7,327 bases of DNA. Source: Spirochaetales bacterium. Its GTDB lineage: Bacteria; Spirochaetota; Spirochaetia; Sphaerochaetales; Sphaerochaetaceae. Shown here piece by piece: positions 1-6,983 of this stretch. Positions within the stretch are counted from its first letter, which is position 1; each line of letters opens with the position of its first letter. The notes under the pieces were generated by a model. That model made no database searches and had not been told where the DNA came from. It saw only the letters and a program-made list of their open reading frames with translations. Position numbers and translations under genes: made by a program. The DNA is taken from assembly GCA_017962865.1 (NCBI GenBank), contig JAGCUM010000020.1, positions 1-7,327 on the forward strand, read 5' to 3'.

Positions 1-1129
1 CGAGGACATCCACATGTTCGTCGAGCAGGTCCTGACTCAGAGAATCGGAGAAACCGGCAAGAAGCTTCATACTGCAAGAAGCCTCAACGATCAGGTCGCC
101 TTGGATCTCAGGCTCTGGCTCAGGGACTACTCGGATGAGCTTACCGCGCTGCTGAAAGACCTCATCTCAGCCCTGACGGAGAAGGCAGAGGATAATCTCG
201 AGGTCATCATGCCTGGCTACACCCATCTGCAGCATGCCCAGCCCGTTCTCTTTTCACACCATCTTCTGGCCTATGCCATGATGCTTCTCCGGGATGTTCA
301 AAGAGTCGCCGACTGCCGCAAGAGGATCAACGTCAGCCCCATCGGAAGCTGTGCGTTGGCAGGAACGACATTCGATACCGACAGGCTTTTCGAGGCACAG
401 AAACTGGGCTTCGATTCGGTCTGTCTCAACAGCCTCGACGGAGTTTCAGACAGGGATTTCTGCGTAGAACTTCTGAGTTCCCTTTCTCTGATAATGATGC
501 ACCTGAGCCGCCTCAGCGAGGAACTGATTCTCTGGTCAAGCCAGGAATTCAGCTTCATCGAGCTTTCGGATGATTTTACCACGGGCTCCTCAATCATGCC
601 CCAGAAGAAGAATCCCGATATGGCGGAGCTCTGCAGGGGCAAGACCGGACGTGTCTACGGTGACCTTATGGCACTTCTGACAACCCTCAAGGGTCTTCCG
701 CTTGCCTACAACAAGGATATGCAGGAAGACAAGGAGAGCATCTTCGATGCCTGCGACACGGTAAAGATCTGCCTTCAGGTCTTTGCTCCGATGATCAGGA
801 GCATGAAGGTCAATGCAACCAATATGGCAGAGAGTGCCAGAAAAGGATTCATGAATGCCACCGATCTTGCAGACTATCTGGTCCTCAAGGGAATGGCCTT
901 CAGGGATGCCTACAAGGTTTCGGGAACTGTCGTTGCATACTGCATACAGAGCAGCCATGTCCTGGAGGACCTGCCTCTGGAAGAATACAGGAAGTTCTGT
1001 CCCCTCATCGATGAGGATGTCTATCAGGCAATAGATCTGAAGAACTGCGTCCAGAAGAGAATATCGGAAGGCGGAACCTCGGTTGAATCCGTAAAGAAGC
1101 AGCTTGCATTTCTAAAGGAGGCCCTATGA
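1..1129 (+). CDS. argH: Argininosuccinate lyase, C-terminal ~375 residues (5' end outside window)
   Basis: Cytosolic enzyme that splits argininosuccinate into arginine and fumarate, the last step of arginine synthesis. It belongs to the fumarase/aspartase superfamily. The frame is open to the window edge (first full codon at base 2) and begins at the family's EDIHM segment, so roughly 85-90 N-terminal residues lie upstream. The ATG at 14 is therefore internal. Visible landmarks are the HTARSxND loop (68-91), the YTHLQHAQP segment with the conserved Thr-His pair (221-226), ALAGTTF, the [11 protein letters not shown] stretch, and the superfamily signature [10 protein letters not shown] (584-613) with its catalytic serine loop. 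The C-terminal [12 protein letters not shown] segment is also typical. Oddity: the family motif HTARSRND reads HTARSLND, with Leu encoded by CTC at 83-85. The stop codon overlaps the argC start (ATGA, 1126-1129). Identity is certain; full activity is doubtful if the Leu is real. Confidence 0.96.
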   Translation, partial: EDIHMFVEQVLTQRIGETGKKLHTARSLNDQVALDLRLWLRDYSDELTALLKDLISALTEKAEDNLEVIMPGYTHLQHAQPVLFSHHLLAYAMMLLRDVQRVADCRKRINVSPIGSCALAGTTFDTDRLFEAQKLGFDSVCLNSLDGVSDRDFCVELLSSLSLIMMHLSRLSEELILWSSQEFSFIELSDDFTTGSSIMPQKKNPDMAELCRGKTGRVYGDLMALLTTLKGLPLAYNKDMQEDKESIFDACDTVKICLQVFAPMIRSMKVNATNMAESARKGFMNATDLADYLVLKGMAFRDAYKVSGTVVAYCIQSSHVLEDLPLEEYRKFCPLIDEDVYQAIDLKNCVQKRISEGGTSVESVKKQLAFLKEAL

Positions 1130-2055
1130 AGAAGGTATTCATCGACGGAAGTGCAGGAACGACAGGACTGAGGATATTCGAGAGACTGTCGGCCAGAAAG
1201 GATATCGAGCTGATTACCCTGACTGAGGAACTGAGAAAAGACAGTTCTGCCAGAAAGGATGCCATCAACGCTGCCGATATCGTTTTCCTCTGCCTGCCCG
1301 ATGCGGCCGCAAAGGAAGCGGTTTCCATGGTCGAGAACCAAAGCACCGTGATAATCGACACATCGACTGCCCACAGAACTGCCGAGGGCTGGACATACGG
1401 CTTTCCCGAAATCGGAAACAGGAAAAAGGAGATTGCCGGCTCCAAAAGAATCGCGAACCCCGGTTGCCATGCCAGCGGATTCATCTCTCTGGTGGCACCG
1501 CTAGTTGAATGCGGAATCCTGGACAAGGACGCAAGCCTGACCTGCTTCTCCCTTACGGGCTATTCCGGCGGCGGGAAAAAGATGATTGCACAGTATGAGG
1601 ACGAGTGCCGCGATGCCCTTCTGGATGCACCGAGGATGTACGGCCTTGTTCAGGCCCACAAGCATCTTCCTGAGATGCAGGCAATCTGCAATCTCGGTAC
1701 TGCGCCCGTATTCTGCCCGGTGGTTGCCCCCTATTACAGTGGAATGCAGGTAACGGTCCCCATCCTGAAATCAATGACCCGTTATGGCATTGATGACATC
1801 AAAAATGTGTATAAGAACTACTATCAGGGTACTGTTGTAAAGTATCAGGATAGCATCGATGCCGACGGATTCCTTTCTGCAGGCCTATTCTCAGGCAGGG
1901 ATGACATGGCCATCAGCGTCTTCGGAAACGATGACAGGATCCTCCTTGTATCGAGTTTCGATAATCTCGGCAAGGGCGCATCAGGTGCATCCATCCAGAA
2001 TATGAATCTGGTTCTGGGAACAGACGAGACCGAGGGTCTTGTTATAGGAGAGTGA
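1126..2055 (+). CDS. argC: N-acetyl-gamma-glutamyl-phosphate reductase, short (type 2) form
   Basis: NADPH-dependent reductase that converts N-acetylglutamyl-5-phosphate to N-acetylglutamate-5-semialdehyde, the third step of ornithine synthesis. At 309 residues it matches the short ArgC subfamily rather than the usual ~340-residue form. The Rossmann nucleotide-binding loop is GSAGTTG (residues 8-14). Subfamily-typical stretches are IDTSTAHRT (78-85), YGFPE (91-95), [15 protein letters not shown] (144-158) and HKHLPEM (178-184). The catalytic cysteine is C114 in NPGCHASG, and the conserved histidine lies in HKHLPEM. A strong Shine-Dalgarno sequence, AAAGGAGG (1114-1121), sits 4 bases before the ATG, inside the end of argH. 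The ATG overlaps the argH stop, which suggests coupled translation. No key residue appears altered. Confidence 0.95.
   Translation: MKKVFIDGSAGTTGLRIFERLSARKDIELITLTEELRKDSSARKDAINAADIVFLCLPDAAAKEAVSMVENQSTVIIDTSTAHRTAEGWTYGFPEIGNRKKEIAGSKRIANPGCHASGFISLVAPLVECGILDKDASLTCFSLTGYSGGGKKMIAQYEDECRDALLDAPRMYGLVQAHKHLPEMQAICNLGTAPVFCPVVAPYYSGMQVTVPILKSMTRYGIDDIKNVYKNYYQGTVVKYQDSIDADGFLSAGLFSGRDDMAISVFGNDDRILLVSSFDNLGKGASGASIQNMNLVLGTDETEGLVIGE
2046..2050 (+). promoter_or_regulatory. Ribosome binding site that decides the argJ start
   Basis: AGGAG lies 7 bases before the ATG at 2058, a good distance. It lies only 1 base before the in-frame GTG at 2052, which is too close for that codon to initiate. 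The argJ start is therefore placed at 2058, two bases after the argC stop, rather than at the GTG that overlaps the stop. Confidence 0.7.
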
Positions 2056-2057
2056 CT

Positions 2058-3281
2058 ATGACTGAAATGAAGATGATAGAAGGCGGCGTCTGTGCCGCAA
2101 AAGGTTTCAAGGCAAGCGGAGTGCATTGCGGAATCAGGAAGAGCAGGACCAAGAGAGACCTTGCCCTCGTCTTTTCCGCAGTTCCTGCTTCATGTGCCGC
2201 AGTCTACACGACCAACCTCGTCAAAGGAGCACCGCTTGAGGTCACCAAGAGCAATATCAGCGACGGTTTTGCCCAGGCTGTGATCTGCAACAGCGGAAAT
2301 GCCAATACCTGCAATGCCGACGGAATCGAGATAGCAGAACAGATGTGCAATCTCACCGGACAGGCGCTCGGAATCAAGGCTACCGATGTAGTCGTGGCAT
2401 CAACCGGTGTCATCGGTCAGAAACTCGACATCAACCCCATTGCAAAGGGTATCCCTCAGCTGGTCTCGGAGCTTTCCAAGGACGGAAACCTGAATGCTTC
2501 CGAGGGCATAATGACCACTGACACGGTCAGAAAGGAAGTGGCGCTGCAGTTCACTGTCGGCGGCAAGGAATGCAGGATCGGAGGAATGGCCAAGGGCAGC
2601 GGAATGATCCATCCCAACATGGCGACGATGCTGGTCTTCATCACCACCGACACGGCAATCAGTCCGAAGATGCTTCAGAAAGCCCTGTCATCCGACATCG
2701 CAAACACCTTCAACATGGTCAGTGTAGACGGCGATACCTCCACTAATGACATGGTAACCGTCCTGGCCAACGGAATGGCAGACAATAGCCCGATAACGGA
2801 AGAAGGACCCGATTTCGATGCCTTCATGAAGGCTTTGAATACCATTACGGTAAGCCTCTGCAGGATGATAGCCGGTGATGGCGAAGGTGCAACGAAGCTC
2901 CTTGAGTGCATCACCGAGGGTGCTGCGGACAAGCAGACTGCAAAGACAGTCGCCAAGAGCGTAATCTGCTCCAGCCTTCTCAAGGCCGCAATGTTCGGAG
3001 CCGATGCCAACTGGGGACGCGTACTTTGCGCAATCGGATACAGCGGTGCGGATGTCGACGTCAACAAGATCGATGTGTCCTTCAAGAGCTGCAAGGGAAC
3101 CATCGCCGTCTGCAAGAACGGTGCCGGAATCGACTTCTCCGAGGAGAAAGCCAAGGAAATCCTCCTGGAAAAGGAAATCGATATACTTGTGAACCTGAAC
3201 AGCGGCGACCAGTGCGCAACAGCCTGGGGCTGCGACCTGACCTATGACTACGTAAAGATCAACGGAGATTACAGAACATGA
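2058..3281 (+). CDS. argJ: Ornithine acetyltransferase (glutamate N-acetyltransferase) ArgJ
   Basis: Transfers the acetyl group of N-acetylornithine to glutamate, giving ornithine and regenerating N-acetylglutamate; some ArgJ proteins also use acetyl-CoA. The protein is 407 residues from the ATG at 2058, normal for the family. ArgJ is made as a precursor that cleaves itself before a threonine. The cleavage motif KGSGMIHPNMATML is present, and the nucleophile is T190 (codon 2625-2627). The oxyanion-hole Thr-Gly pair is in ASTGVIG (T116-G117). NSGNAN, VDGDTSTND, DGEGATK, ADANWGRV and the C-terminal tail ending in NGDYRT are all intact. The gene is preceded by argC with a 2-base gap, and its stop overlaps the argB start (ATGA, 3278-3281). 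An in-frame GTG at 2052 and an ATG at 2067 are alternative starts. Its presence implies the energy-saving cyclic acetyl pathway, although argA and argE elsewhere in the genome cannot be excluded. Confidence 0.96.
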   Translation: MTEMKMIEGGVCAAKGFKASGVHCGIRKSRTKRDLALVFSAVPASCAAVYTTNLVKGAPLEVTKSNISDGFAQAVICNSGNANTCNADGIEIAEQMCNLTGQALGIKATDVVVASTGVIGQKLDINPIAKGIPQLVSELSKDGNLNASEGIMTTDTVRKEVALQFTVGGKECRIGGMAKGSGMIHPNMATMLVFITTDTAISPKMLQKALSSDIANTFNMVSVDGDTSTNDMVTVLANGMADNSPITEEGPDFDAFMKALNTITVSLCRMIAGDGEGATKLLECITEGAADKQTAKTVAKSVICSSLLKAAMFGADANWGRVLCAIGYSGADVDVNKIDVSFKSCKGTIAVCKNGAGIDFSEEKAKEILLEKEIDILVNLNSGDQCATAWGCDLTYDYVKINGDYRT

Positions 3282-4138
3282 AGAGTTTCTCCAACGCTGA
3301 AAGGGCCGAAGTCCTTACACAGGCCCTGCCCTACATCAAGAGATATGTCGGCAAGACCGTCGTTGTCAAATACGGCGGCAATGCCATGGTCAATCCCGAC
3401 CTCAAGCAGCAGGTCATGGATGATATCGTTCTGCTGTGGCTCATCGGAGTCAAAGTCGTGCTGGTCCACGGCGGAGGTCCCGAAATCAGCAGCATGATGG
3501 ACAAGCTTGGCAAGAAGTCCGAGTTCATCGACGGCCTCAGGGTCACCGACAAGGAAACCGTGGATATCGTCCAGATGGTGCTGGCAGGCAAGGTCAACAA
3601 GACTCTGGTGACCCTCCTCGAGAAGCGCGGCGGCAAGGCAATCGGCCTCTGCGGTATGGACGGCAACCTCATCCGGGCAAAGATCAAGGACCCCAGACTG
3701 GGCTTTGTGGGCGAAGTGACTTCCATCAACAAGGATCCCGTCATGGATATCCTGGAAAAAGGCTACATCCCCGTGATCTCGACCCTCGGATGCGATGACG
3801 AGGGCAATGCCTACAACGTCAATGCAGATACCGCTGCGGCCCACATTGCAGGGGCCTTGGGAGCAGAGAGATTCATCCTGATGACCGATATCGCGGGAAT
3901 CCTCAAGGATAAGGATGACCCGTCCACCCTTATTCCCGAGATAACCATCGCTCAGGCAAAGAACCTCAGGGAGGAAGGAATCATCTCGTCCGGAATGATT
4001 CCCAAGGTGCAGTGCTGCCTGACTGCCATCGAAGAAGGCGTCAAGAACGTTGTCATCATGGACGGCAGGGTTCCTCACTCCATCCTCATGGAGCTTCTGA
4101 CAAATGAAGGTGCCGGTACTCTGGTCAAAGGAGAATGA
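3278..4138 (+). CDS. argB: Acetylglutamate kinase, arginine-sensitive type
   Basis: Phosphorylates N-acetylglutamate with ATP, the usual controlled step of the cyclic arginine pathway. The protein is 286 residues in the amino-acid kinase fold. Motifs in order are KYGGNAM with the phosphate-binding lysine K31, HGGGPE (64-69), GLRVTD with R88, YNVNADTAA (179-187, N182), LMTDIAGIL (201-209) and GMIPK with K243. Residues ~5-25 (NAERAEVLTQALPYIKRYVG) form the extra N-terminal helix found in hexameric, arginine-inhibited kinases and absent from the insensitive E. coli form. The C-terminal RVPHSILMELLTNEGAGT segment resembles the arginine-site region of such enzymes. Feedback inhibition by arginine is therefore inferred. 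Start: the ATG overlaps the argJ stop, with GGAG (3264-3267) 10 bases upstream. No key residue appears altered. Confidence 0.96.
   Translation: MKSFSNAERAEVLTQALPYIKRYVGKTVVVKYGGNAMVNPDLKQQVMDDIVLLWLIGVKVVLVHGGGPEISSMMDKLGKKSEFIDGLRVTDKETVDIVQMVLAGKVNKTLVTLLEKRGGKAIGLCGMDGNLIRAKIKDPRLGFVGEVTSINKDPVMDILEKGYIPVISTLGCDDEGNAYNVNADTAAAHIAGALGAERFILMTDIAGILKDKDDPSTLIPEITIAQAKNLREEGIISSGMIPKVQCCLTAIEEGVKNVVIMDGRVPHSILMELLTNEGAGTLVKGE
4127..4133 (+). promoter_or_regulatory. Ribosome binding site that decides the argD start
   Basis: AAAGGAG lies 6 bases before the ATG at 4140, inside the last codons of argB. The frame is also open upstream to an ATG at 4104, but that codon lies within argB, has no comparable site and would add 12 residues not typical of ArgD. 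The start is set at 4140. Confidence 0.75.
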
Positions 4139-4139
4139 C

Positions 4140-5300
4140 ATGAACATACAGGAACTGGATAAGACTTATGTAGCCGGGACATACAAGCGCTTCCCGATCG
4201 AAATCGCCTCTGGCAAGGGTTCGGTAGTAAAAGACCCCGAGGGAAAAGAGTACATAGACATGGGAAGCGGAATCGGTGTCACCGCATTCGGAATCGCCGA
4301 CGAAACCTGGCAGAAAGCCGTCACACAGCAGCTTTCCAAGGTCCAGCACATGTCCAACCTCTACTACACCGCCCCATGCGCCGAACTTGCAGAACTGCTC
4401 TGTAAGAAAACCGGCATGAGCAAGGTCTTCTTCTCCAACTCCGGGGCCGAGTCCAACGATTGTGCCATCAAGGTCGCCCGCAAGTACGCCTCAGACAAAT
4501 ACGGCAGCTCGCGCAGCACCGTCATCACACTCGAGAACAGCTTCCACGGCCGGACACTCACCACCCTGGCCGCCACCGGACAGGACCACTACCACGAGCT
4601 TTTCCAGCCCCTGACCCCGGGCTTTGTCAGCATCCCCGCAAATCAGACCGATACCCTTGAGGCCGCGATCGAAAAGTACAATCCCGCAGCCGTGATGATT
4701 GAATGCATTCAGGGTGAAGGCGGAGTCGTTCCCCTTGATGCCGACTACATCAGGTTCGTCCGTGAAATAACGGAGAAGAACGACATCATCATGATAGTCG
4801 ACGAGGTCCAGACCGGAAACGGAAGGACGGGAATGCTTTACAGCTACATGAACTTCGGCATCATACCTGATGTCGTCTCAACTGCAATAGGCCTCGGCGG
4901 AGGGCTTCCGTTGGGAGCAACCCTGATCTCGGACAAGTGCAAGAACGTACTGGGATTCGGAGATCACGGCTCAACCTTCGGAGGCAATCCCGTCTGCTGC
5001 GCCGGAGCTATCAGCATCATCAGCCGCATAGACGATGCCCTTCTGTATGATGTGAGGACAAAGAGCGACTATCTGTTCAAGGAATTCTCAGATGCACCGG
5101 GAGTGGAATCCGTCAGCGGCATGGGCCTGATGATCGGAATCAAGACAAAAAAACCTGCATCTGAAGTAGTTGCCAAGTGTATGGAAAACGGAGTTCTGTG
5201 CCTTACTGCCAAGGACAAGGTCAGATTGCTGCCAGCACTCAATATTCCAATGGAAATACTGAAACAGGCCGCCTCGATTATCAAGGCAGCCTGTTTGTAA
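4140..5300 (+). CDS. argD: Acetylornithine aminotransferase lacking the PLP-binding lysine as read
   Basis: Class III aminotransferase that converts N-acetylglutamate-5-semialdehyde to N-acetylornithine using glutamate and pyridoxal phosphate (PLP). The protein is 386 residues, normal for ArgD. Family landmarks are YIDMGSGIGV (38-47), SNLYYTAP (72-79), SNSGAESN (99-106) for PLP phosphate binding, SFHGRT (134-139), ECIQGEGGV (188-196), IVDEVQTGNGRTG with D221 for the pyridine nitrogen, and HGSTFGGNP (276-284). Oddity: the active-site segment, usually T(L/T)AKGLGGG, reads STAIGLGGG. I250 (ATA, 4887-4889) therefore stands where the lysine that forms the internal aldimine should be. A protein without this lysine would be expected to be nearly inactive. 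The frame is otherwise intact. It begins 1 base after argB and ends 25 bases from the convergent symporter gene. Identity as an ArgD-type protein is firm. A non-enzymatic or changed role is possible, but a point mutation or sequence error is simpler. Confidence 0.93.
   Translation: MNIQELDKTYVAGTYKRFPIEIASGKGSVVKDPEGKEYIDMGSGIGVTAFGIADETWQKAVTQQLSKVQHMSNLYYTAPCAELAELLCKKTGMSKVFFSNSGAESNDCAIKVARKYASDKYGSSRSTVITLENSFHGRTLTTLAATGQDHYHELFQPLTPGFVSIPANQTDTLEAAIEKYNPAAVMIECIQGEGGVVPLDADYIRFVREITEKNDIIMIVDEVQTGNGRTGMLYSYMNFGIIPDVVSTAIGLGGGLPLGATLISDKCKNVLGFGDHGSTFGGNPVCCAGAISIISRIDDALLYDVRTKSDYLFKEFSDAPGVESVSGMGLMIGIKTKKPASEVVAKCMENGVLCLTAKDKVRLLPALNIPMEILKQAASIIKAACL
5262..5296 (-). terminator. Hairpin at the argD/symporter 3' junction, candidate transcript end
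   Basis: Two 16-base arms (5262-5277 and 5281-5296) flank a 3-base loop (5278-5280). In RNA from the - strand all 16 positions pair, 14 as Watson-Crick pairs and 2 as G-U. In RNA from the + strand those two positions become C-A mismatches. The outer three pairs are A-U, giving an AAA...UUU edge, but no long U-tract follows on either side. It lies about 30 bases past the symporter stop codon, inside the final codons of argD. It could end or stabilise the symporter transcript and weakly serve argD. The structure is seen in the sequence; the terminator role is inferred. Confidence 0.45.
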
Positions 5301-5325
5301 GCTGTAATTACTAATTGTTTTAACT
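5301..5325. other. Short gap between convergent genes
   Basis: These 25 AT-rich bases separate the argD and symporter stop codons. They contain a small inverted repeat, AATTA-C-TAATT, too short to act as a terminator alone. Nothing else is visible. Confidence 0.6.
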
Positions 5326-6870
5326 TCAAGCCTCTTCTGAACTTAGCACATCGGTAATCGGTGCCATGACCTTCTTCTCGTAGCAGGAGAAGATATTGTC
5401 GATCTGCTGTTTGTCAGGCTTCCTTGTAAAGGCGCTGACAATGGGACCTATTACCATTCCGCCCAGCATTGCAAAGGCTCCGCAGTTGATCGGGCTCTGC
5501 AGCACTGTCGGGAAGGAGCTCTTGAAGAACATGTTGGCCAGCATCAGGACCGAGCCCCAGATGAAGCAGACTATGCAGGAAGCCTTTGTGGTCTTCTTCC
5601 AGTAGAGACTGTAGAGGAACGGAGCAAGGAATGATCCTGCCAAGGCTCCCCAGGAAAGGCCCATCAGCTGAGCGATGAACGTCACATTCTTCTTGTACTG
5701 GACTATTGCAATCACTGCTGAAATCAGGATGAACACTGCAATGAAAATCCTGATGATCGGCAGGTTCTTCTTCTCGTCACGCTTGTTTCCGAAGAAAACG
5801 GGATCGATGAAGTCCAGGGTCAGTGTGGAACTGGATGCCAGAACCAGCGATGAAAGCGTGGACATCGAGGCCGAGAGGACCAGAACCAGAGCTATGCCGA
5901 AGACCACCGGTGAAAGATGGGCAAGCATTGCCGGGATGATTGCATCAAAGCCCTCGGATGCGACATTTACATCGAAAAGCCTTCCGAAACCGCCCAGGAA
6001 GTAACATCCGCCGGCAACTACGATGGCGAAGATCGTGGAGATGACAGTCCCCTTATGGATATCGTTCTCGCTCTTGATTGCATAGAACTTCTGGACCATC
6101 TGCGGAAGTCCCCAGGTTCCCAGGGAGGTCAGGATCACGACACAGAGAAGACTGAACGGATCCGGACCGAAGAACGATGCGAAGATTCCGGGAGTTCCCG
6201 AAACCGAAGCATCGGAAATTCTGGCAAGTGCATCGAGAGAGCCTGCAAAGCCTCCGTTGATCTTGAGCACGGAGAGAATGATGGCAACTATTCCGACCAG
6301 CATTATCATGCCCTGGATGAAGTCATTGATTGCAGTTGCCATGTATCCGCCGGCTATGACGTATACCGCTGTCAGGATTGCCATGACTATGATACAGATT
6401 GTGTAGTCAACGTTGAAACCCATTCCGAACAGTCTTGAAAGACCATTGTAAAGCGATGCAGTATAAGGAATAAGGAAGATAAAGATAATAATCGATGAAA
6501 TCAGCTTCAGGGCCTTGCTGTCAAAGCGGCTCTCGAAGAACTGCGGCATGGTTGCCGAGCTCAGATGCTGTGTCATGATTCTTGTCCTTCTTCCGAGGAT
6601 TGTCCATGCCAGGAGTGAACCGATGAAGGCGTTTCCAAGGCCGATCCAGGTACTTGCAAGACCGAATTTCCAACCGAACTGTCCGGCATAACCTACGAAG
6701 ATGACGGCAGAGAAATAACTGGTGCCGAAAGCGAAGGCAGAAAGCCATGGGCCGACGTTCCTTCCACCAAGTACGAATCCGCGGACATCCTTCGCCTGCT
6801 TGCGACAGACGATTCCTACGCCGATCATTATTCCGAAGAAAATCAGAATCAATAGAACCTTGATAAACAT
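5326..6870 (-). CDS. Sodium/solute symporter (SSS family), substrate unknown
   Basis: Inner-membrane carrier that couples solute uptake to the sodium gradient, in the family of PutP, PanF and SGLT (LeuT fold). The protein is 514 residues with about 13 hydrophobic segments; the first spans residues ~3-22, with no cleavable signal. Family features are FVLGGRNVGPW (32-42), GTSYFSA (49-55) in the first core helix, IAGGYMA (172-178), a GTWGLPQMVQKFYA stretch (251-264), and SMSTLSSLVLASSS (335-348). The last corresponds to the helix whose Ser-Thr pair binds sodium in PutP. A charged loop, GNKRDEKKN (361-369), and a polar C-terminal tail after residue ~483 flank the last helices. The start is the ATG at 6870, preceded by GGAGG. 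The TTG at 6882 overlaps that site and is rejected. It follows manA on the same strand after a 105-base gap, so a sugar-related substrate is possible but unproven. Family is firm, substrate open. Confidence 0.93.
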   Translation of the reverse strand: MFIKVLLILIFFGIMIGVGIVCRKQAKDVRGFVLGGRNVGPWLSAFAFGTSYFSAVIFVGYAGQFGWKFGLASTWIGLGNAFIGSLLAWTILGRRTRIMTQHLSSATMPQFFESRFDSKALKLISSIIIFIFLIPYTASLYNGLSRLFGMGFNVDYTICIIVMAILTAVYVIAGGYMATAINDFIQGMIMLVGIVAIILSVLKINGGFAGSLDALARISDASVSGTPGIFASFFGPDPFSLLCVVILTSLGTWGLPQMVQKFYAIKSENDIHKGTVISTIFAIVVAGGCYFLGGFGRLFDVNVASEGFDAIIPAMLAHLSPVVFGIALVLVLSASMSTLSSLVLASSSTLTLDFIDPVFFGNKRDEKKNLPIIRIFIAVFILISAVIAIVQYKKNVTFIAQLMGLSWGALAGSFLAPFLYSLYWKKTTKASCIVCFIWGSVLMLANMFFKSSFPTVLQSPINCGAFAMLGGMVIGPIVSAFTRKPDKQQIDNIFSCYEKKVMAPITDVLSSEEA

Positions 6871-6875
6871 GAAAA

Positions 6876-6880
6876 CCTCC
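6876..6880 (-). promoter_or_regulatory. Ribosome binding site of the symporter gene
   Basis: On the - strand GGAGG is followed by 5 bases (TTTTC) and then the ATG at 6870. The site falls inside the codons that a TTG start at 6882 would use, so it fixes the start at 6870. Confidence 0.8.
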
Positions 6881-6892
6881 AAGTTGCCTTAG

Positions 6893-6921
6893 AAATACCC
6901 CAAAGAGTGTTTCAATGTCAA
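6893..6921 (-). promoter_or_regulatory. Candidate symporter promoter with a perfect -35 box
   Basis: On the - strand TTGACA (6921-6916) is followed after 17 bases by GTATTT (6898-6893), or after 18 by TATTTC. The -35 box matches the housekeeping consensus exactly, but the -10 box is weak, which suggests a dependence on an activator or low activity. Transcription would begin near 6885, leaving a leader of about 15 bases that contains the ribosome binding site. The role is inferred from sequence only. Confidence 0.4.
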
Positions 6922-6939
6922 TCGAGTTTGTTATGATTT

Positions 6940-6954
6940 TTAACAGCCTGTTAA
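6940..6954. promoter_or_regulatory. Perfect 15-bp palindrome, candidate operator
   Basis: TTAACAG-C-CTGTTAA is two perfect 7-base half sites around one central base, in the only sizeable non-coding gap of the window. It covers the expected start point of the upstream candidate promoter and lies just upstream of the TTGACA promoter, where a repressor or activator of the symporter gene could bind. The half site TTAACAG recurs in the same orientation at 6980-6986, exactly 40 bases away. The one-base centre and AT-rich arms make it a poor terminator. Which protein would bind is unknown. Confidence 0.5.
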
Positions 6955-6955
6955 T

Positions 6956-6983
6956 ATTATAACAAAGATGTTAGTTTAGTTAA
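6956..6983 (-). promoter_or_regulatory. Second candidate promoter with a perfect -10 box
   Basis: On the - strand TATAAT (6961-6956) lies 16 bases after TTAACT (6983-6978), a four-of-six match to the -35 consensus that overlaps the last codons of manA. The predicted start, around 6949, falls inside the 15-bp palindrome at 6940-6954. AT-rich spacer DNA often contains such matches by chance. Confidence 0.35.

Noticed and set aside
14..16. ATG as a possible argH start.
   Set aside because: The frame is open upstream to the window edge with family-like residues (EDIH), and a start here would remove the whole N-terminal domain.
875..920. Tyrosine in the Arg[10 protein letters not shown] segment, where many lyases have FR.AH..G.
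   Set aside because: I recall the same tyrosine in ArgH proteins of gut Clostridia, so it is probably a lineage feature rather than damage.
1005..1526. Overlapping reverse-strand open frames across the argH/argC region.
   Set aside because: They are antisense to two well-recognised genes, show no family motifs and have no plausible ribosome binding context.
2052..2054. GTG overlapping the argC stop as the argJ start.
   Set aside because: The Shine-Dalgarno site is only 1 base away from it, but 7 bases from the ATG at 2058.
3655..3657. Methionine in GLCGMDGN of ArgB, where many acetylglutamate kinases have GKDG.
   Set aside because: This position is variable in the family and is not one of the catalytic residues, so it does not suggest loss of function.
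3269..4147. A 292-codon open frame antisense to the whole of argB.
   Set aside because: Its product is very rich in Asp, His and Gln, has no recognisable domain, and mirrors the codon bias of argB, which has all its expected motifs. It is a shadow frame.
6880..6882. TTG as the symporter start.
   Set aside because: It is part of the GGAGG ribosome binding region serving the ATG at 6870 and has no upstream site of its own.
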